Positions 43,356-49,934 are shown, counted from the first letter of the stretch. The stretch is DNA of 64,000 nt from Enterobacteriaceae bacterium 4M9 (GCA_010092695.1 JAADJJ010000001.1:2108001-2172000); one strand, 5' to 3'. The notes: generated by a model from the letters alone, not told the origin. Translations and numbers: made by a program.

Positions 43356-44017
43356 CAGACCTTCTCCGCCAGCGCAACATCTCGCCATTCACCGTTTGCC
43401 AGTCCGTCAAGCGTGTACGGGCCCATCGCATAGCGAATCAGGCGCAGAGTGGGGAAGCCGACATGGGCGGTCATGCGTCGCACCTGGCGGTTGCGGCCCT
43501 CATACAGGGTTATCTTTAACCAACTGGTGGGAATGGACAGACGCTCACGGATAGGCGGCGTGCGGGGCCACAGCCAGTCAGGCTCCTCCACGCGCTCAAC
43601 GCCTGCGGGTAACGTTGGGCCGTCGTTGAGCGTAACACCGCTGCGCAAGGCCGCAATAGCCGTATCATCAGGCTCACCTTCAACCTGCACATAATATATT
43701 TTGCCGGTACGTTTGCCCGGTTGCGTAAGTTTTGCCTGTAGCGCACCGTTATTGGTCAGTACCAGCAGGCCTTCACTGTCGCGGTCCAGACGCCCGGCAG
43801 CGTATATGCCGGTCACCGGAATATAGTCCTTAAGCGTGCTACGTCCGGCGTCGTCGGTAAACTGTGGCAGCACATCAAACGGTTTGTTAAAAAGCACAAG
43901 TCGTGCAGGCCCGGTTGGGCGTCGGAGTGATGTATGTTTCGGGCTGAATCGTTCAACCTTGTGATTTTTCGAAGAAAGTTTACGCATAGTGTTTTCAGAC
44001 GAGGTCAATTGCCGCAT
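43355..44017 (-). CDS. rluE: RluE, 23S rRNA pseudouridine-2457 synthase
   Basis: 220 residues from ATG 44017; ATGs at 44044 and 43987 are alternatives. RsuA/RluB/E/F family with the catalytic Asp in AAGRLDRDSEGLLVLTNNG and the motif LYEGRNRQVRRM. A basic N-terminal tail of about 40 residues precedes the core. It heads the minus-strand run that continues into the LprI-like gene and nudJ, and is divergent from icd. Confidence 0.95.
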   Translation of the reverse strand: MRQLTSSENTMRKLSSKNHKVERFSPKHTSLRRPTGPARLVLFNKPFDVLPQFTDDAGRSTLKDYIPVTGIYAAGRLDRDSEGLLVLTNNGALQAKLTQPGKRTGKIYYVQVEGEPDDTAIAALRSGVTLNDGPTLPAGVERVEEPDWLWPRTPPIRERLSIPTSWLKITLYEGRNRQVRRMTAHVGFPTLRLIRYAMGPYTLDGLANGEWRDVALAEKV

Positions 44018-44134
44018 TATAGCCCAATCACAACTGCCTTTCATGCGAACCAGAAGTCAGGTAGTATTGACCGGTTCATTACAAATCATTAACAAAAAAC
44101 AGTAGCAAATCAGAAGCGCTCGAAGGAGAGGTGA

Positions 44135-45385
44135 ATGGAAAGCAAAGTAGTTGTTCCGGCGGAAGGTCAGAAAATCACCCTGCAAAACGGCAAACTGAAT
44201 GTGCCGAACAACCCTGTAATCCCTTACATCGAAGGGGATGGCATCGGTGTCGATGTGACTCCAGCGATGCTGAAAGTCGTGGATGCCGCCGTACAGAAAG
44301 CGTACAAAGGTGAACGCAAAATTTCCTGGATGGAAATCTTCACCGGGGAAAAATCTACCCAGGTATATGGCCAGGATGTCTGGCTGCCGGCTGAAACGCT
44401 GGATCTGATTCGCGAGTATCGCGTTGCCATCAAAGGCCCGCTGACCACGCCAGTGGGTGGCGGTATTCGTTCTCTGAACGTCGCCCTGCGCCAGGAACTG
44501 GATCTGTACGTGTGTCTGCGCCCGGTGCGTTACTATCAGGGCACGCCAAGCCCGGTTAAGCACCCGGAACTGACCGATATGGTTATCTTCCGTGAAAACT
44601 CAGAAGACATTTACGCCGGTATCGAGTGGAAAGCAGACAGCGCTGAAGCGACCAAAGTCATTAAATTCCTGCGTGACGAAATGGGCGTGAAGAAAATTCG
44701 CTTCCCGGAACACTGCGGTATTGGCATCAAGCCGTGCTCAGAAGAGGGTACCAAACGTCTGGTTCGTGCAGCGATTGAATACGCCATCACTAACGATCGC
44801 GATTCCGTGACGCTGGTGCACAAAGGCAACATCATGAAGTTCACCGAAGGTGCTTTTAAAGACTGGGGCTACCAGCTGGCACGCGATGAGTTTGGCGGTG
44901 AGCTTATTGACGGCGGCCCATGGTTGACCATCAAGAACCCGAAAACCGGTAAAGACATCATCGTGAAAGACGTTATTGCTGACGCCTTCCTGCAGCAGAT
45001 CCTGCTGCGCCCGGCTGAGTATGACGTTATCGCCTGTATGAACCTGAACGGTGACTACATCTCTGATGCGCTGGCTGCTCAGGTTGGTGGTATCGGTATC
45101 GCGCCTGGCGCCAACATTGGCGACGAGTGCGCGCTGTTTGAAGCGACCCACGGTACGGCACCTAAGTACGCAGGTCAGGACAAAGTTAACCCGGGTTCTA
45201 TTATCCTTTCTGCGGAAATGATGCTGCGTCACATGGAATGGTTCGAAGCCGCAGACCTGATTGTTAAAGGCACTGAAGGCGCAATTGCCGCTAAAACCGT
45301 GACCTATGACTTCGAACGTCTGATGGAAGGCGCTAAGCTGCTGAAATGTAGTGAGTTTTGCGACGCGATAATCGCGAACATGTAA
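44135..45385 (+). CDS. icd: Icd, NADP-dependent isocitrate dehydrogenase
   Basis: 416 residues, full length. The phosphorylated Ser (113 in E. coli) is in GGGIRSLNVALRQ, the active site in NSEDIYAGIEW, and NADP specificity in HGTAPKYAGQ. TCA-cycle enzyme, switched off by AceK phosphorylation. The last 80 bases have a second copy at 46785-46864; the present 3' end encodes LMEGAKLLKCSEFCDAII, with a Cys where Gly is usual (SEFGD, present in the displaced copy). This is the known signature of element integration into the icd 3' end. Confidence 0.96.
   Translation: MESKVVVPAEGQKITLQNGKLNVPNNPVIPYIEGDGIGVDVTPAMLKVVDAAVQKAYKGERKISWMEIFTGEKSTQVYGQDVWLPAETLDLIREYRVAIKGPLTTPVGGGIRSLNVALRQELDLYVCLRPVRYYQGTPSPVKHPELTDMVIFRENSEDIYAGIEWKADSAEATKVIKFLRDEMGVKKIRFPEHCGIGIKPCSEEGTKRLVRAAIEYAITNDRDSVTLVHKGNIMKFTEGAFKDWGYQLARDEFGGELIDGGPWLTIKNPKTGKDIIVKDVIADAFLQQILLRPAEYDVIACMNLNGDYISDALAAQVGGIGIAPGANIGDECALFEATHGTAPKYAGQDKVNPGSIILSAEMMLRHMEWFEAADLIVKGTEGAIAAKTVTYDFERLMEGAKLLKCSEFCDAIIANM
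45306..45385 (+). repeat. icd 3'-end copy 1 (left attachment-like site)
   Basis: 80 bases from ATGACTTCGA to the icd TAA. They match 46785-46864 at 68 of 80 positions by my count; homology stops on both sides. It is the inner end of icd and would be the left attachment site of the inserted segment. Confidence 0.8.
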
Positions 45386-45408
45386 TCCAGATTATGGTTT
45401 AAAAAAGA

Positions 45409-45436
45409 ACGGGAGCCTGATGGTTCCCGTTTTTAT
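45409..45436 (+). terminator. icd terminator
   Basis: ACGGGAGCC-TGAT-GGTTCCCGTTTTTATT, a 9-bp stem with one G-U pair and a T run, 23 bases after icd. It probably arrived with the inserted element since a different terminator follows the second icd end. Confidence 0.88.
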
Positions 45437-45491
45437 TATTCGCTTTGAAAGGGTTATCAAAAAATTATTAAAACTTTTTATCAAAACAGTT

Positions 45492-45956
45492 TTATAGGGA
45501 TTTACTTTTTAGGCTTTGTTTAACCACAAGAATCATGCAACTGATTACTTCAATAATGAGATTCAAAGACACAACCACGGCAAAAATTTCTGCAGCGGTA
45601 AATAATTTTGCCTTAGAAGGTATCAGATCATGTTCAGGGTAACTTATCAGCGGTATGTCATAATTCCGCAGATAAGGAAGAAAAATTGTTGCTGCTAAAC
45701 ATAAAATTAACAATTTGAGATCTGATTCTAAGCTCTCTAAGTAGCTCGTGAAATTTGTACTCGTCTCTCCCTTATTGATAATTGCAAGGATACCGAAAAT
45801 AACCGCGATACCCGCTGTAATCCCGCCTAAAATAGAACCGATCACACCCGCTGCAGCCTGCTCAAGTAAAGAATAGACTTTCTTATCAGTAGATGAGAAC
45901 GTTAAGCAAATTAAGAAAAGAGCTATGGCTTTAATCCAGACGCTTAAATTCTTCAT
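45492..45956 (-). CDS. Four-helix membrane protein of the icd-borne island, unknown
   Basis: 154 residues. Four hydrophobic segments: about 7-23 (WIKAIALFLICLTF), 31-60 (Gly-rich, GVIGSILGGITAGIAVIFGIL), 78-95 and 115-147. The loop between helices 2 and 3 has SYLESLESDL. AT-rich with poor codon bias compared with icd. Its start overlaps the end of the 65-aa gene upstream by 26 bases, so the two form a unit. No family recognised. Membrane cargo in e14-like elements sometimes acts in phage exclusion; that link is only a guess. Confidence 0.7.
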   Translation of the reverse strand: MKNLSVWIKAIALFLICLTFSSTDKKVYSLLEQAAAGVIGSILGGITAGIAVIFGILAIINKGETSTNFTSYLESLESDLKLLILCLAATIFLPYLRNYDIPLISYPEHDLIPSKAKLFTAAEIFAVVVSLNLIIEVISCMILVVKQSLKSKSL

Positions 45957-46128
45957 TTTTGAATGTGTACCTTTTTTGATGTAAGGCTATAATTTCCTTA
46001 ATATCATCAGGTGAATATCCATTGAGTTCAATTTCAGAAATCTCACCTTCAATAAGTACGATCTTAGCTGTTTGATTGCTAGTCAATGTGGTCGATTTTG
46101 AATTAAGGGTTTTCCTGCCCTTAATCAA
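45931..46128 (-). CDS. Small 65-aa protein, TTG start, partner of the membrane protein
   Basis: 65 residues if translation starts at TTG 46128, which follows GGGAGGAGATCAG, an almost ideal Shine-Dalgarno. The frame has no in-frame ATG except far upstream inside the IS remnant. The sequence is MIKGRKTLNSK at the start, then an acidic strand VLIEGEISEIELNGYSPDDIK and a basic C terminus (KRYTFKNEEFKRLD). It overlaps the membrane gene by 26 bases. No recognised domain; size and position resemble a soluble partner or regulator. Confidence 0.5.
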   Translation of the reverse strand: MIKGRKTLNSKSTTLTSNQTAKIVLIEGEISEIELNGYSPDDIKEIIALHQKRYTFKNEEFKRLD

Positions 46129-46209
46129 CTGATCTCCTCCCTGAAAACAGTACCAGGCTAAACTGGAGTATCCGGTCTTTCTTTTATCGAATAAAGAGGC
46201 CAGCCTGCC

Positions 46210-46476
46210 ATGAAAAAGACTCGTTATACCGAAGAACAGATAGCGTTTGCCCTGAAACAGGCCGAAACCGGCACCCGCGTCGGGGAAGTGTGCAGAAAGA
46301 TGGGCATTTCTGAAGCCACTTTTTATAACTGGAAGAAGAAATTTGCCGGTCTGGGCGTGACGGAACTGCGTCGCCTGCGCCAGCTTGAGGATGAAAATCA
46401 GCGGCTTAAAAAATTGGTCGCCGATCTGAGTCTGGACAAGGAGATGCTGCAGGAGGTACTGAAGCAAAAGTTCTGA
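46210..46476 (+). CDS. IS3-family transposase OrfA
   Basis: 88 residues, complete. The helix-turn-helix EEQIAFALKQAETGTRVGEV...GISEATFYNWKKKF (about 8-44) is followed by a leucine-zipper-like coiled coil RLRQLEDENQRLKKLVADLSLD (about 55-76). This is the DNA-binding half of an IS3 transposase, normally fused to OrfB by a -1 frameshift. Because OrfB is broken it cannot transpose by itself. Confidence 0.88.
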   Translation: MKKTRYTEEQIAFALKQAETGTRVGEVCRKMGISEATFYNWKKKFAGLGVTELRRLRQLEDENQRLKKLVADLSLDKEMLQEVLKQKF

Positions 46477-46702
46477 GGCCGACTCAGAAGCGCCAGGCGG
46501 TGCATTTTCTTCGGGAGGCTTACCGTATCAGTGTTCGCCGGGGATGCGGGCTACTGATGCATAGCCGAACCGTGTACCACTGGCAGAGGACAAACTCGAC
46601 AGCTGGCGCAGGGAATACAATCATGAGAGAACGCATTCATCATTAAATGACATGACTACGGCTGAATTTATCCGAAGTCTCCAGAAAGACAAAGATCGCT
46701 GA
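46476..46702 (+). pseudogene. IS3-family transposase OrfB, internally deleted
   Basis: After orfA the OrfB start is readable (RPTQKRQAVHFLREAYRIS, about 37 codons). Near 46584 the sequence jumps to the OrfB C terminus in another frame (KLDSWRREYNHERTHSSLN ... EFIRSLQKDKDR, stop 46700-46702). The missing centre, about 200 codons in a normal OrfB, held the DDE catalytic residues. Confidence 0.8.
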
Positions 46703-46784
46703 TTTAACACTGCACTGACTATGGGCCAGGGTCAAGCCCCCGGAAATCTCAAAAAGTACGTGGAACTAAAACATGTGTGCTTAC

Positions 46785-46864
46785 ATGACTTCGAGCGTCT
46801 GATGGATGGCGCTAACCTGCTGAAATGCTCAGAGTTTGGTGACACGATTATCGCGAATATGTAA
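46785..46864 (+). pseudogene. Displaced icd 3' end (icdC-like), copy 2
   Basis: 80 bases encoding DFERLMDGANLLKCSEFGD...NM and TAA, a second C terminus of isocitrate dehydrogenase without the rest of the gene. It differs from the live icd end at 12 positions. It keeps SEFGD and LMDGA, more like the usual Icd sequence, so it is probably the original host end displaced by integration, as icdC is next to e14 in E. coli. Confidence 0.8.
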
Positions 46865-46879
46865 TCTGCTTCACTCAAC

Positions 46880-46915
46880 AAAAGCCAACATAGATGCAAA
46901 ATTTATGTTGGCTTT
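46880..46915 (+). terminator. Hairpin after the displaced icd end
   Basis: AAAGCCAACATA-gatgcaaaatt-TATGTTGGCTTT, a perfect 12-bp stem followed by CATC. It is probably the original icd terminator left behind with the displaced 3' end. Confidence 0.75.
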
Positions 46916-46958
46916 CATCTCAAATCCTTTCCCCAAAACTGGCTGTAAAATATACGGC

Positions 46959-47137
46959 TCAGATGGCTACGACCGTCCAGTCTTTCCCACGGTCATCATG
47001 GTATTTTGCCGTCTGTTGAGGTGACTTGTGGCCGAGTAATTTTTGCGTATCGATCCCCTGAGCCTCATATAGTCTTTCTGATAGTGAACGCTGTTCGTGA
47101 AACGTGGGAGCCTTTCGGTCAGGCAGTATCTGTCATG
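46959..47137 (-). pseudogene. Tyrosine integrase C-terminal remnant
   Basis: In a frame that uses no start codon the minus strand reads APTFHEQRSLSERLYEAQG, then LLGHKSPQQTAKYHDDRGKDW and a stop at 46961-46959. This is the C terminus of a lambda-type integrase: H-x-x-R in FHEQRS, the second His in LLGHKS and the nucleophilic Tyr in KYHDDRG. Only about 58 codons remain; an in-frame TGA lies just upstream. It ends 95 bases from the displaced icd end and points toward it, the usual place for an icd-specific integrase. Confidence 0.85.
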
Positions 47138-47178
47138 CAGGAATAGAAAAGGCACTCAACGAGTGCCCGGTGATTAGT

Positions 47179-47298
47179 TTATCTTGTCATCGGAGGGATG
47201 AAGCAATGTAACCGTCCATCACCACCCCAATAGCATTGAATGGCGAAACTTGAAGCGCTCATCGTCAAAAGTGCAATTGCCAAAATAATTTTCTTCAT
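47179..47298 (-). CDS. Small secreted two-cysteine peptide
   Basis: 39 residues from ATG 47298, seven bases after AAGGAG. Residues 1-19 are a classical signal peptide (KKIILAIALLTMSASSFA). The mature peptide of about 20 residues begins IQCYWGGDGRLHCF and has Cys 22 and Cys 32, ten apart, which could form one disulfide loop. It lies downstream of the double-glycine peptide on the same strand, 77 bases apart, and a hairpin sits between them. Not recognised; it could be an immunity, toxin or signalling peptide. Confidence 0.6.
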   Translation of the reverse strand: MKKIILAIALLTMSASSFAIQCYWGGDGRLHCFIPPMTR

Positions 47299-47328
47299 GC
47301 TAACTCCTTTTAACTAAGGGAATTGGTT

Positions 47329-47347
47329 GCCAGAATTTCTGGCAAGA
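47329..47347 (-). repeat. Hairpin between the two small peptide genes
   Basis: On the minus strand TTGCCAGA-AAT-TCTGGCAA lies between the double-glycine peptide and the secreted peptide. It has no U run and so may be a processing or stability hairpin within a shared transcript rather than a terminator. Confidence 0.55.
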
Positions 47348-47375
47348 TGTACATCACATAGTGCATCTGTTTTAA

Positions 47376-47543
47376 TCATTTCTTCAGGTAAGTGTGCAAC
47401 ACGCCAACAGCAAGTCCACTACCCCAAGGGTAATAGTAATAATGTGGGCCGGGTCCAATGTGCCCACCCGCTCCAGAAACAAGCCTTAACTCTTGAGGAC
47501 TCAATTCTTTAAGCTTCCAATTGTTTTGTTTTTTCTGACTCAC
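47376..47543 (-). CDS. Bacteriocin/microcin-like precursor with double-glycine-type leader
   Basis: 55 residues from GTG 47543, six bases after AGGAG. The leader ends LKELSPQELRLVSGA: Leu -12, Glu -8, Leu -7, Val -4, Gly -2 and Ala -1 match the consensus cleaved by C39-peptidase ABC exporters (GG/GA sites). The predicted core of 30 residues starts GGHIGPGPHYYYYPWGSG and ends in a basic LHTYLKK, with four Tyr in a row. This is typical of class II bacteriocin or microcin precursors. No C39 exporter is in the window. Codon use and AT content differ from neighbours, which suggests transfer. Confidence 0.65.
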   Translation of the reverse strand: MSQKKQNNWKLKELSPQELRLVSGAGGHIGPGPHYYYYPWGSGLAVGVLHTYLKK

Positions 47544-47660
47544 TTCGCTCTCCTTATGCCGCTTTAATCTTTAATGACTTTAAAGTATTTGGATGGCAAA
47601 TGAATGAGATAGATCAAAAAACATACAGCTCTATATCTCGTAAATAGGAGCGAGCACAGA

Positions 47661-47846
47661 ATGAAAGGAATATATATCCCTGGTATGCCGATAATTGGCA
47701 GCGCCACATCAGGTACTGATGATAGTCCAGTTCAACGTTTGGCGGCACGATTAATCTCTGACAAAGAATTGTACCAGCGGGTGAAAGAAGCAACGGGAGC
47801 CACATCGCTCCCGTTGCTAATGATATTAATCATGGTTAAGAAGTGA
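47661..47846 (+). CDS. Small ORF divergent from the peptide genes, unknown
   Basis: 61 residues from ATG 47661, with AGGAG 11 bases upstream. The N-terminal part is hydrophobic (IYIPGMPIIGSATSG), the middle helical and charged (QRLAARLISDKELYQRVKEATG), and the end hydrophobic. The last third runs through a perfect 11-bp inverted repeat (47790-47817). It starts 117 bases from the divergent double-glycine peptide gene, which suggests a shared control region. No family known to me; may be an immunity or regulatory protein, or spurious. Confidence 0.35.
   Translation: MKGIYIPGMPIIGSATSGTDDSPVQRLAARLISDKELYQRVKEATGATSLPLLMILIMVKK
47790..47817 (+). repeat. Perfect 11-bp inverted repeat
   Basis: GCAACGGGAGC-CACATC-GCTCCCGTTGC with no T run on either side. 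It lies between the small ORF and the convergent acyltransferase and could be a T-less terminator for both. Confidence 0.6.
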
Positions 47847-48351
47847 TCTTCTTTTTAAAAACTGCGGGGTTACCGGCATAGAGTGAATCTGGGGCGGTAC
47901 TTCTGGTAACGACCGAACCGGCACCAATTACACAGTTATCTGCTATAGTTACACCGGGTAAAATAATAGCACCCGCGCCAATCCAGACATTGTTCCCAAT
48001 AGTGACCTGCTGCAACGAGCCTTCGCCCTTCAGTCTCTCAACCGGGTCCATGGCGTGGTTAGCCGTGCATATTTTTACGCCAGGGGCAATCAGTACGTTA
48101 TTTCCTATCTTGATCCCACCCGTTGCAATCAACGTGCAGCCAGCGTTGATGAAAACACCAGTGCCTGTCTCTATATTGTTATTGTCAATGAAAAACGGCC
48201 TGTTGATACGGCATGACTTATCGATTTTCATCCCCGCTTTCTTGAACAGCCAAATATATTTTCTTTTGGTAAAATTGTATTTGTTAAAGAGATATACGGC
48301 CTGCCGGATAGTTATCTGAGGTTTGATTATGGATAATAATAATGTGAGCAT
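47836..48351 (-). CDS. Hexapeptide-repeat acyltransferase (island)
   Basis: 171 residues from ATG 48351, eight bases after AGGG; ATG 48378 would add nine residues but lacks a Shine-Dalgarno. Left-handed beta-helix repeats: TGTGVFINAGCTLIATGGIKIG, NNVLIAPGVKI, NNVWIGAGAIILPGVTIADN, CVIGAGSVVTR, with the catalytic His in TANHAMDP. Similar to LacA/Maa or polysaccharide O-acetyltransferases. A hydrophobic N terminus precedes the repeats. AT-rich like the rest of the island; acceptor unknown. Confidence 0.8.
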   Translation of the reverse strand: MLTLLLSIIKPQITIRQAVYLFNKYNFTKRKYIWLFKKAGMKIDKSCRINRPFFIDNNNIETGTGVFINAGCTLIATGGIKIGNNVLIAPGVKICTANHAMDPVERLKGEGSLQQVTIGNNVWIGAGAIILPGVTIADNCVIGAGSVVTRSTAPDSLYAGNPAVFKKKITS

Positions 48352-48378
48352 AAGTAACACCCTGATTTTGTTATGCAT

Positions 48379-48760
48379 GTATTTTGCTATACACGCTCCG
48401 GTCCATCATTATCGGGAACATGTTGAGTGCTAAGTCAAGCAGTAAGATGAAAACGTACCGCGCCTGGTAAATTGTTCCCGTTATTTTCCTGAGGCGGCAA
48501 CGAATGCGAGCGTTGCCATCGGTCGTTTTACTGGTCGGTATGGAATGAAAACGGATGCTTACTGTGACTTAGATAAAGGGCAAGTATTGGGCACTTGCAT
48601 CTTTTTCGTCTACAAATCGCCAGAGGTGATGCTGTTAAACGTTGGCGTATTATTGCCGTAACAGTGCCGATAAATCCAGTCATATTAGGTGATGAAAGGA
48701 TGAACTATCTGAAATATAGCGAACACACTCTTCATTAACGTTAATAAAATGATTAAATTG
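48379..48760 (+). other. Gene-poor stretch of the island
   Basis: About 380 bases. A plus-strand frame without a start (about 48450-48660, ending LNVGVLLP) is open for roughly 70 codons and may be a gene fragment, but I recognise nothing in it. No RNA gene or repeat is evident. Confidence 0.3.
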
Positions 48761-48964
48761 TTAAATCACTTCACAAGCCTTCAGGAAAGTAGTGATAAGG
48801 AACTGGTGATGGCGGGCTGCTGTGATGTACTCACCATTTTCAAGTCGAGGCCTAAGGTCATTAGGTAAGGCATTGTGCTTTATTTCATCTTGCGTCGCCG
48901 GATATTTTGGCCTTTTTGCGCTCAATATTTCATCACTACTGGAAATTTCCCATTTTATTTTCAT
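48761..48964 (-). CDS. Possible small protein, unknown
   Basis: 67 residues from ATG 48964: acidic start (IKWEISSSDEILS), then a mixed charged body (KRPKYPATQDEIKHNALPND). No Shine-Dalgarno is seen before the ATG and no family is recognised. It is divergent from the secreted protein gene downstream. Could be chance. Confidence 0.25.
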   Translation of the reverse strand: MKIKWEISSSDEILSAKRPKYPATQDEIKHNALPNDLRPRLENGEYITAARHHQFLITTFLKACEVI

Positions 48965-49005
48965 AATGACAATTTTTCGTCTTGGCTAAACTTAACTGCG
49001 TTAAT

Positions 49006-49530
49006 ATGCCAAGATTACCTTATCAAAGGATTCTGCACTGGTTAATAATGTTTCGATTATTCTTTTCGCGATGTTCTATTTTTATCCTGGTTTTTTTGTC
49101 AACAGCCTCGCACAGTCGTTCTTTTAGCTACCAGATTTGGCTGTCCAGCAATAACGGGATTTATCAGTCTGCGTTCAATTCACGCGGAGAGCCGGTTATT
49201 GCAGAACTCATGCAAAATAAAGAGGGCAAGCAAGCGTTTTCTATGCTGGTTGTCAGCCACATTTCACGACAGAAATGTGCTCAGATAAAGCCACAGACCT
49301 TTATGCAGGTCAACGGGGTGGATTTCCCTGTCAGCTGGAGATGCCGTGAAATAGGTGAAGATTGTGTAGAGCATTTAACCGTGTCAGAAAAACAATATAT
49401 CGACCTGTTTGTTGAGCTTCTCAGGAACAATCTTCCCGTTGTGCTGTGCCTTGATACCATTTTTTTTCCCAGTGGGTTCTCAATGGATGGCTATCGCTTT
49501 TCTTCTGAAGATAAGGCGGCTGTCGGGTGA
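49006..49530 (+). CDS. Secreted protein of unknown function
   Basis: 174 residues from ATG 49006; an internal ATG at 49048 gives the neatest signal peptide (MFRLFFSRCSIFILVFLSTASHS), and a TTG at 48982 is also open. The mature part of about 140 residues has beta-strand character (FSYQIWLSSNNGIYQSAF, VDFPVSWRCREIG) and four Cys. No convincing Shine-Dalgarno. AT-rich, last gene of the island before typical chromosomal composition returns. Family not recognised. Confidence 0.5.
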   Translation: MPRLPYQRILHWLIMFRLFFSRCSIFILVFLSTASHSRSFSYQIWLSSNNGIYQSAFNSRGEPVIAELMQNKEGKQAFSMLVVSHISRQKCAQIKPQTFMQVNGVDFPVSWRCREIGEDCVEHLTVSEKQYIDLFVELLRNNLPVVLCLDTIFFPSGFSMDGYRFSSEDKAAVG

Positions 49531-49934
49531 TTTGCTGGCATGTTACCCGCGAAATCAGGGACGCTTCTTTCTGATGCGTAGGCTGAGGGAGTAACCACTT
49601 AATGGGTATGGTTTATCACTTCGCCTCAGGATAGTGTGGCAGGTGACAGGCGTACCAGTACAAACACAAAAACGTCGCAGAGAATACGCCTCTGGCGCCC
49701 AAACTACCGGGGCGCCATTTTTTTGCTCTGAATAAACCTGCCGCTGCCCTACCATTGATTACTACATGACGCAATTGGCGTAATCTGCATTCGTATCAGC
49801 CAAAACCGCTGCTAAACAGCGTGCAACCGATGTCGAAATGTCACAAATTGTTAAAGCGAGAGCTTTGCTATTCACGCTACTATCGCGAGCAGGCATGAGC
49901 CTGCACAATAATAATCAGACAGGATATTCAGACA
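49531..49934 (+). other. Intergenic region upstream of the porin
   Basis: 404 bases with no gene I can support. It contains a strong orphan terminator (49693-49724) and, further on, the porin promoter region. The stretch between 49590 and 49690 could be an RNA ending at that terminator. Confidence 0.5.
49693..49724 (+). terminator. Orphan intrinsic terminator
   Basis: TGGCGCCC-aaactaccg-GGGCGCCATTTTTTT: perfect 8-bp GC stem and seven T. The closest upstream coding gene ends 160 bases earlier and the porin starts 210 bases later, so it may end either the secreted-protein transcript or a small RNA. Confidence 0.8.

Larger units (their letters stand above)
46145..46776 (+). mobile_element. Decayed IS3-family element (approximate limits)
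   Basis: An intact orfA is followed by the first and last parts of orfB with the DDE core deleted. I could not find convincing terminal inverted repeats, so the limits are approximate. OrfA type (KKTRYTEEQIAFALKQAETG) points to IS1222-like members of the IS3 family. Confidence 0.65.

Noticed and set aside
45931..46467. 178-aa minus-strand ORF ending at 45931
   Set aside because: Its N-terminal two-thirds is the antisense of the IS3 OrfA gene. Only the last 65 codons, with a TTG start and strong Shine-Dalgarno, look real.
47661..47846. 61-aa ORF as a second double-glycine peptide
   Set aside because: It has no leader consensus (no EL..V.GG/GA) near its N terminus; listed only as an unknown small ORF.
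48450..48661. Open plus-strand frame of about 70 codons (ending LNVGVLLP)
   Set aside because: No usable start codon or Shine-Dalgarno, no recognised motif. Length is within chance for six frames; kept only as a remark in the gap entry.
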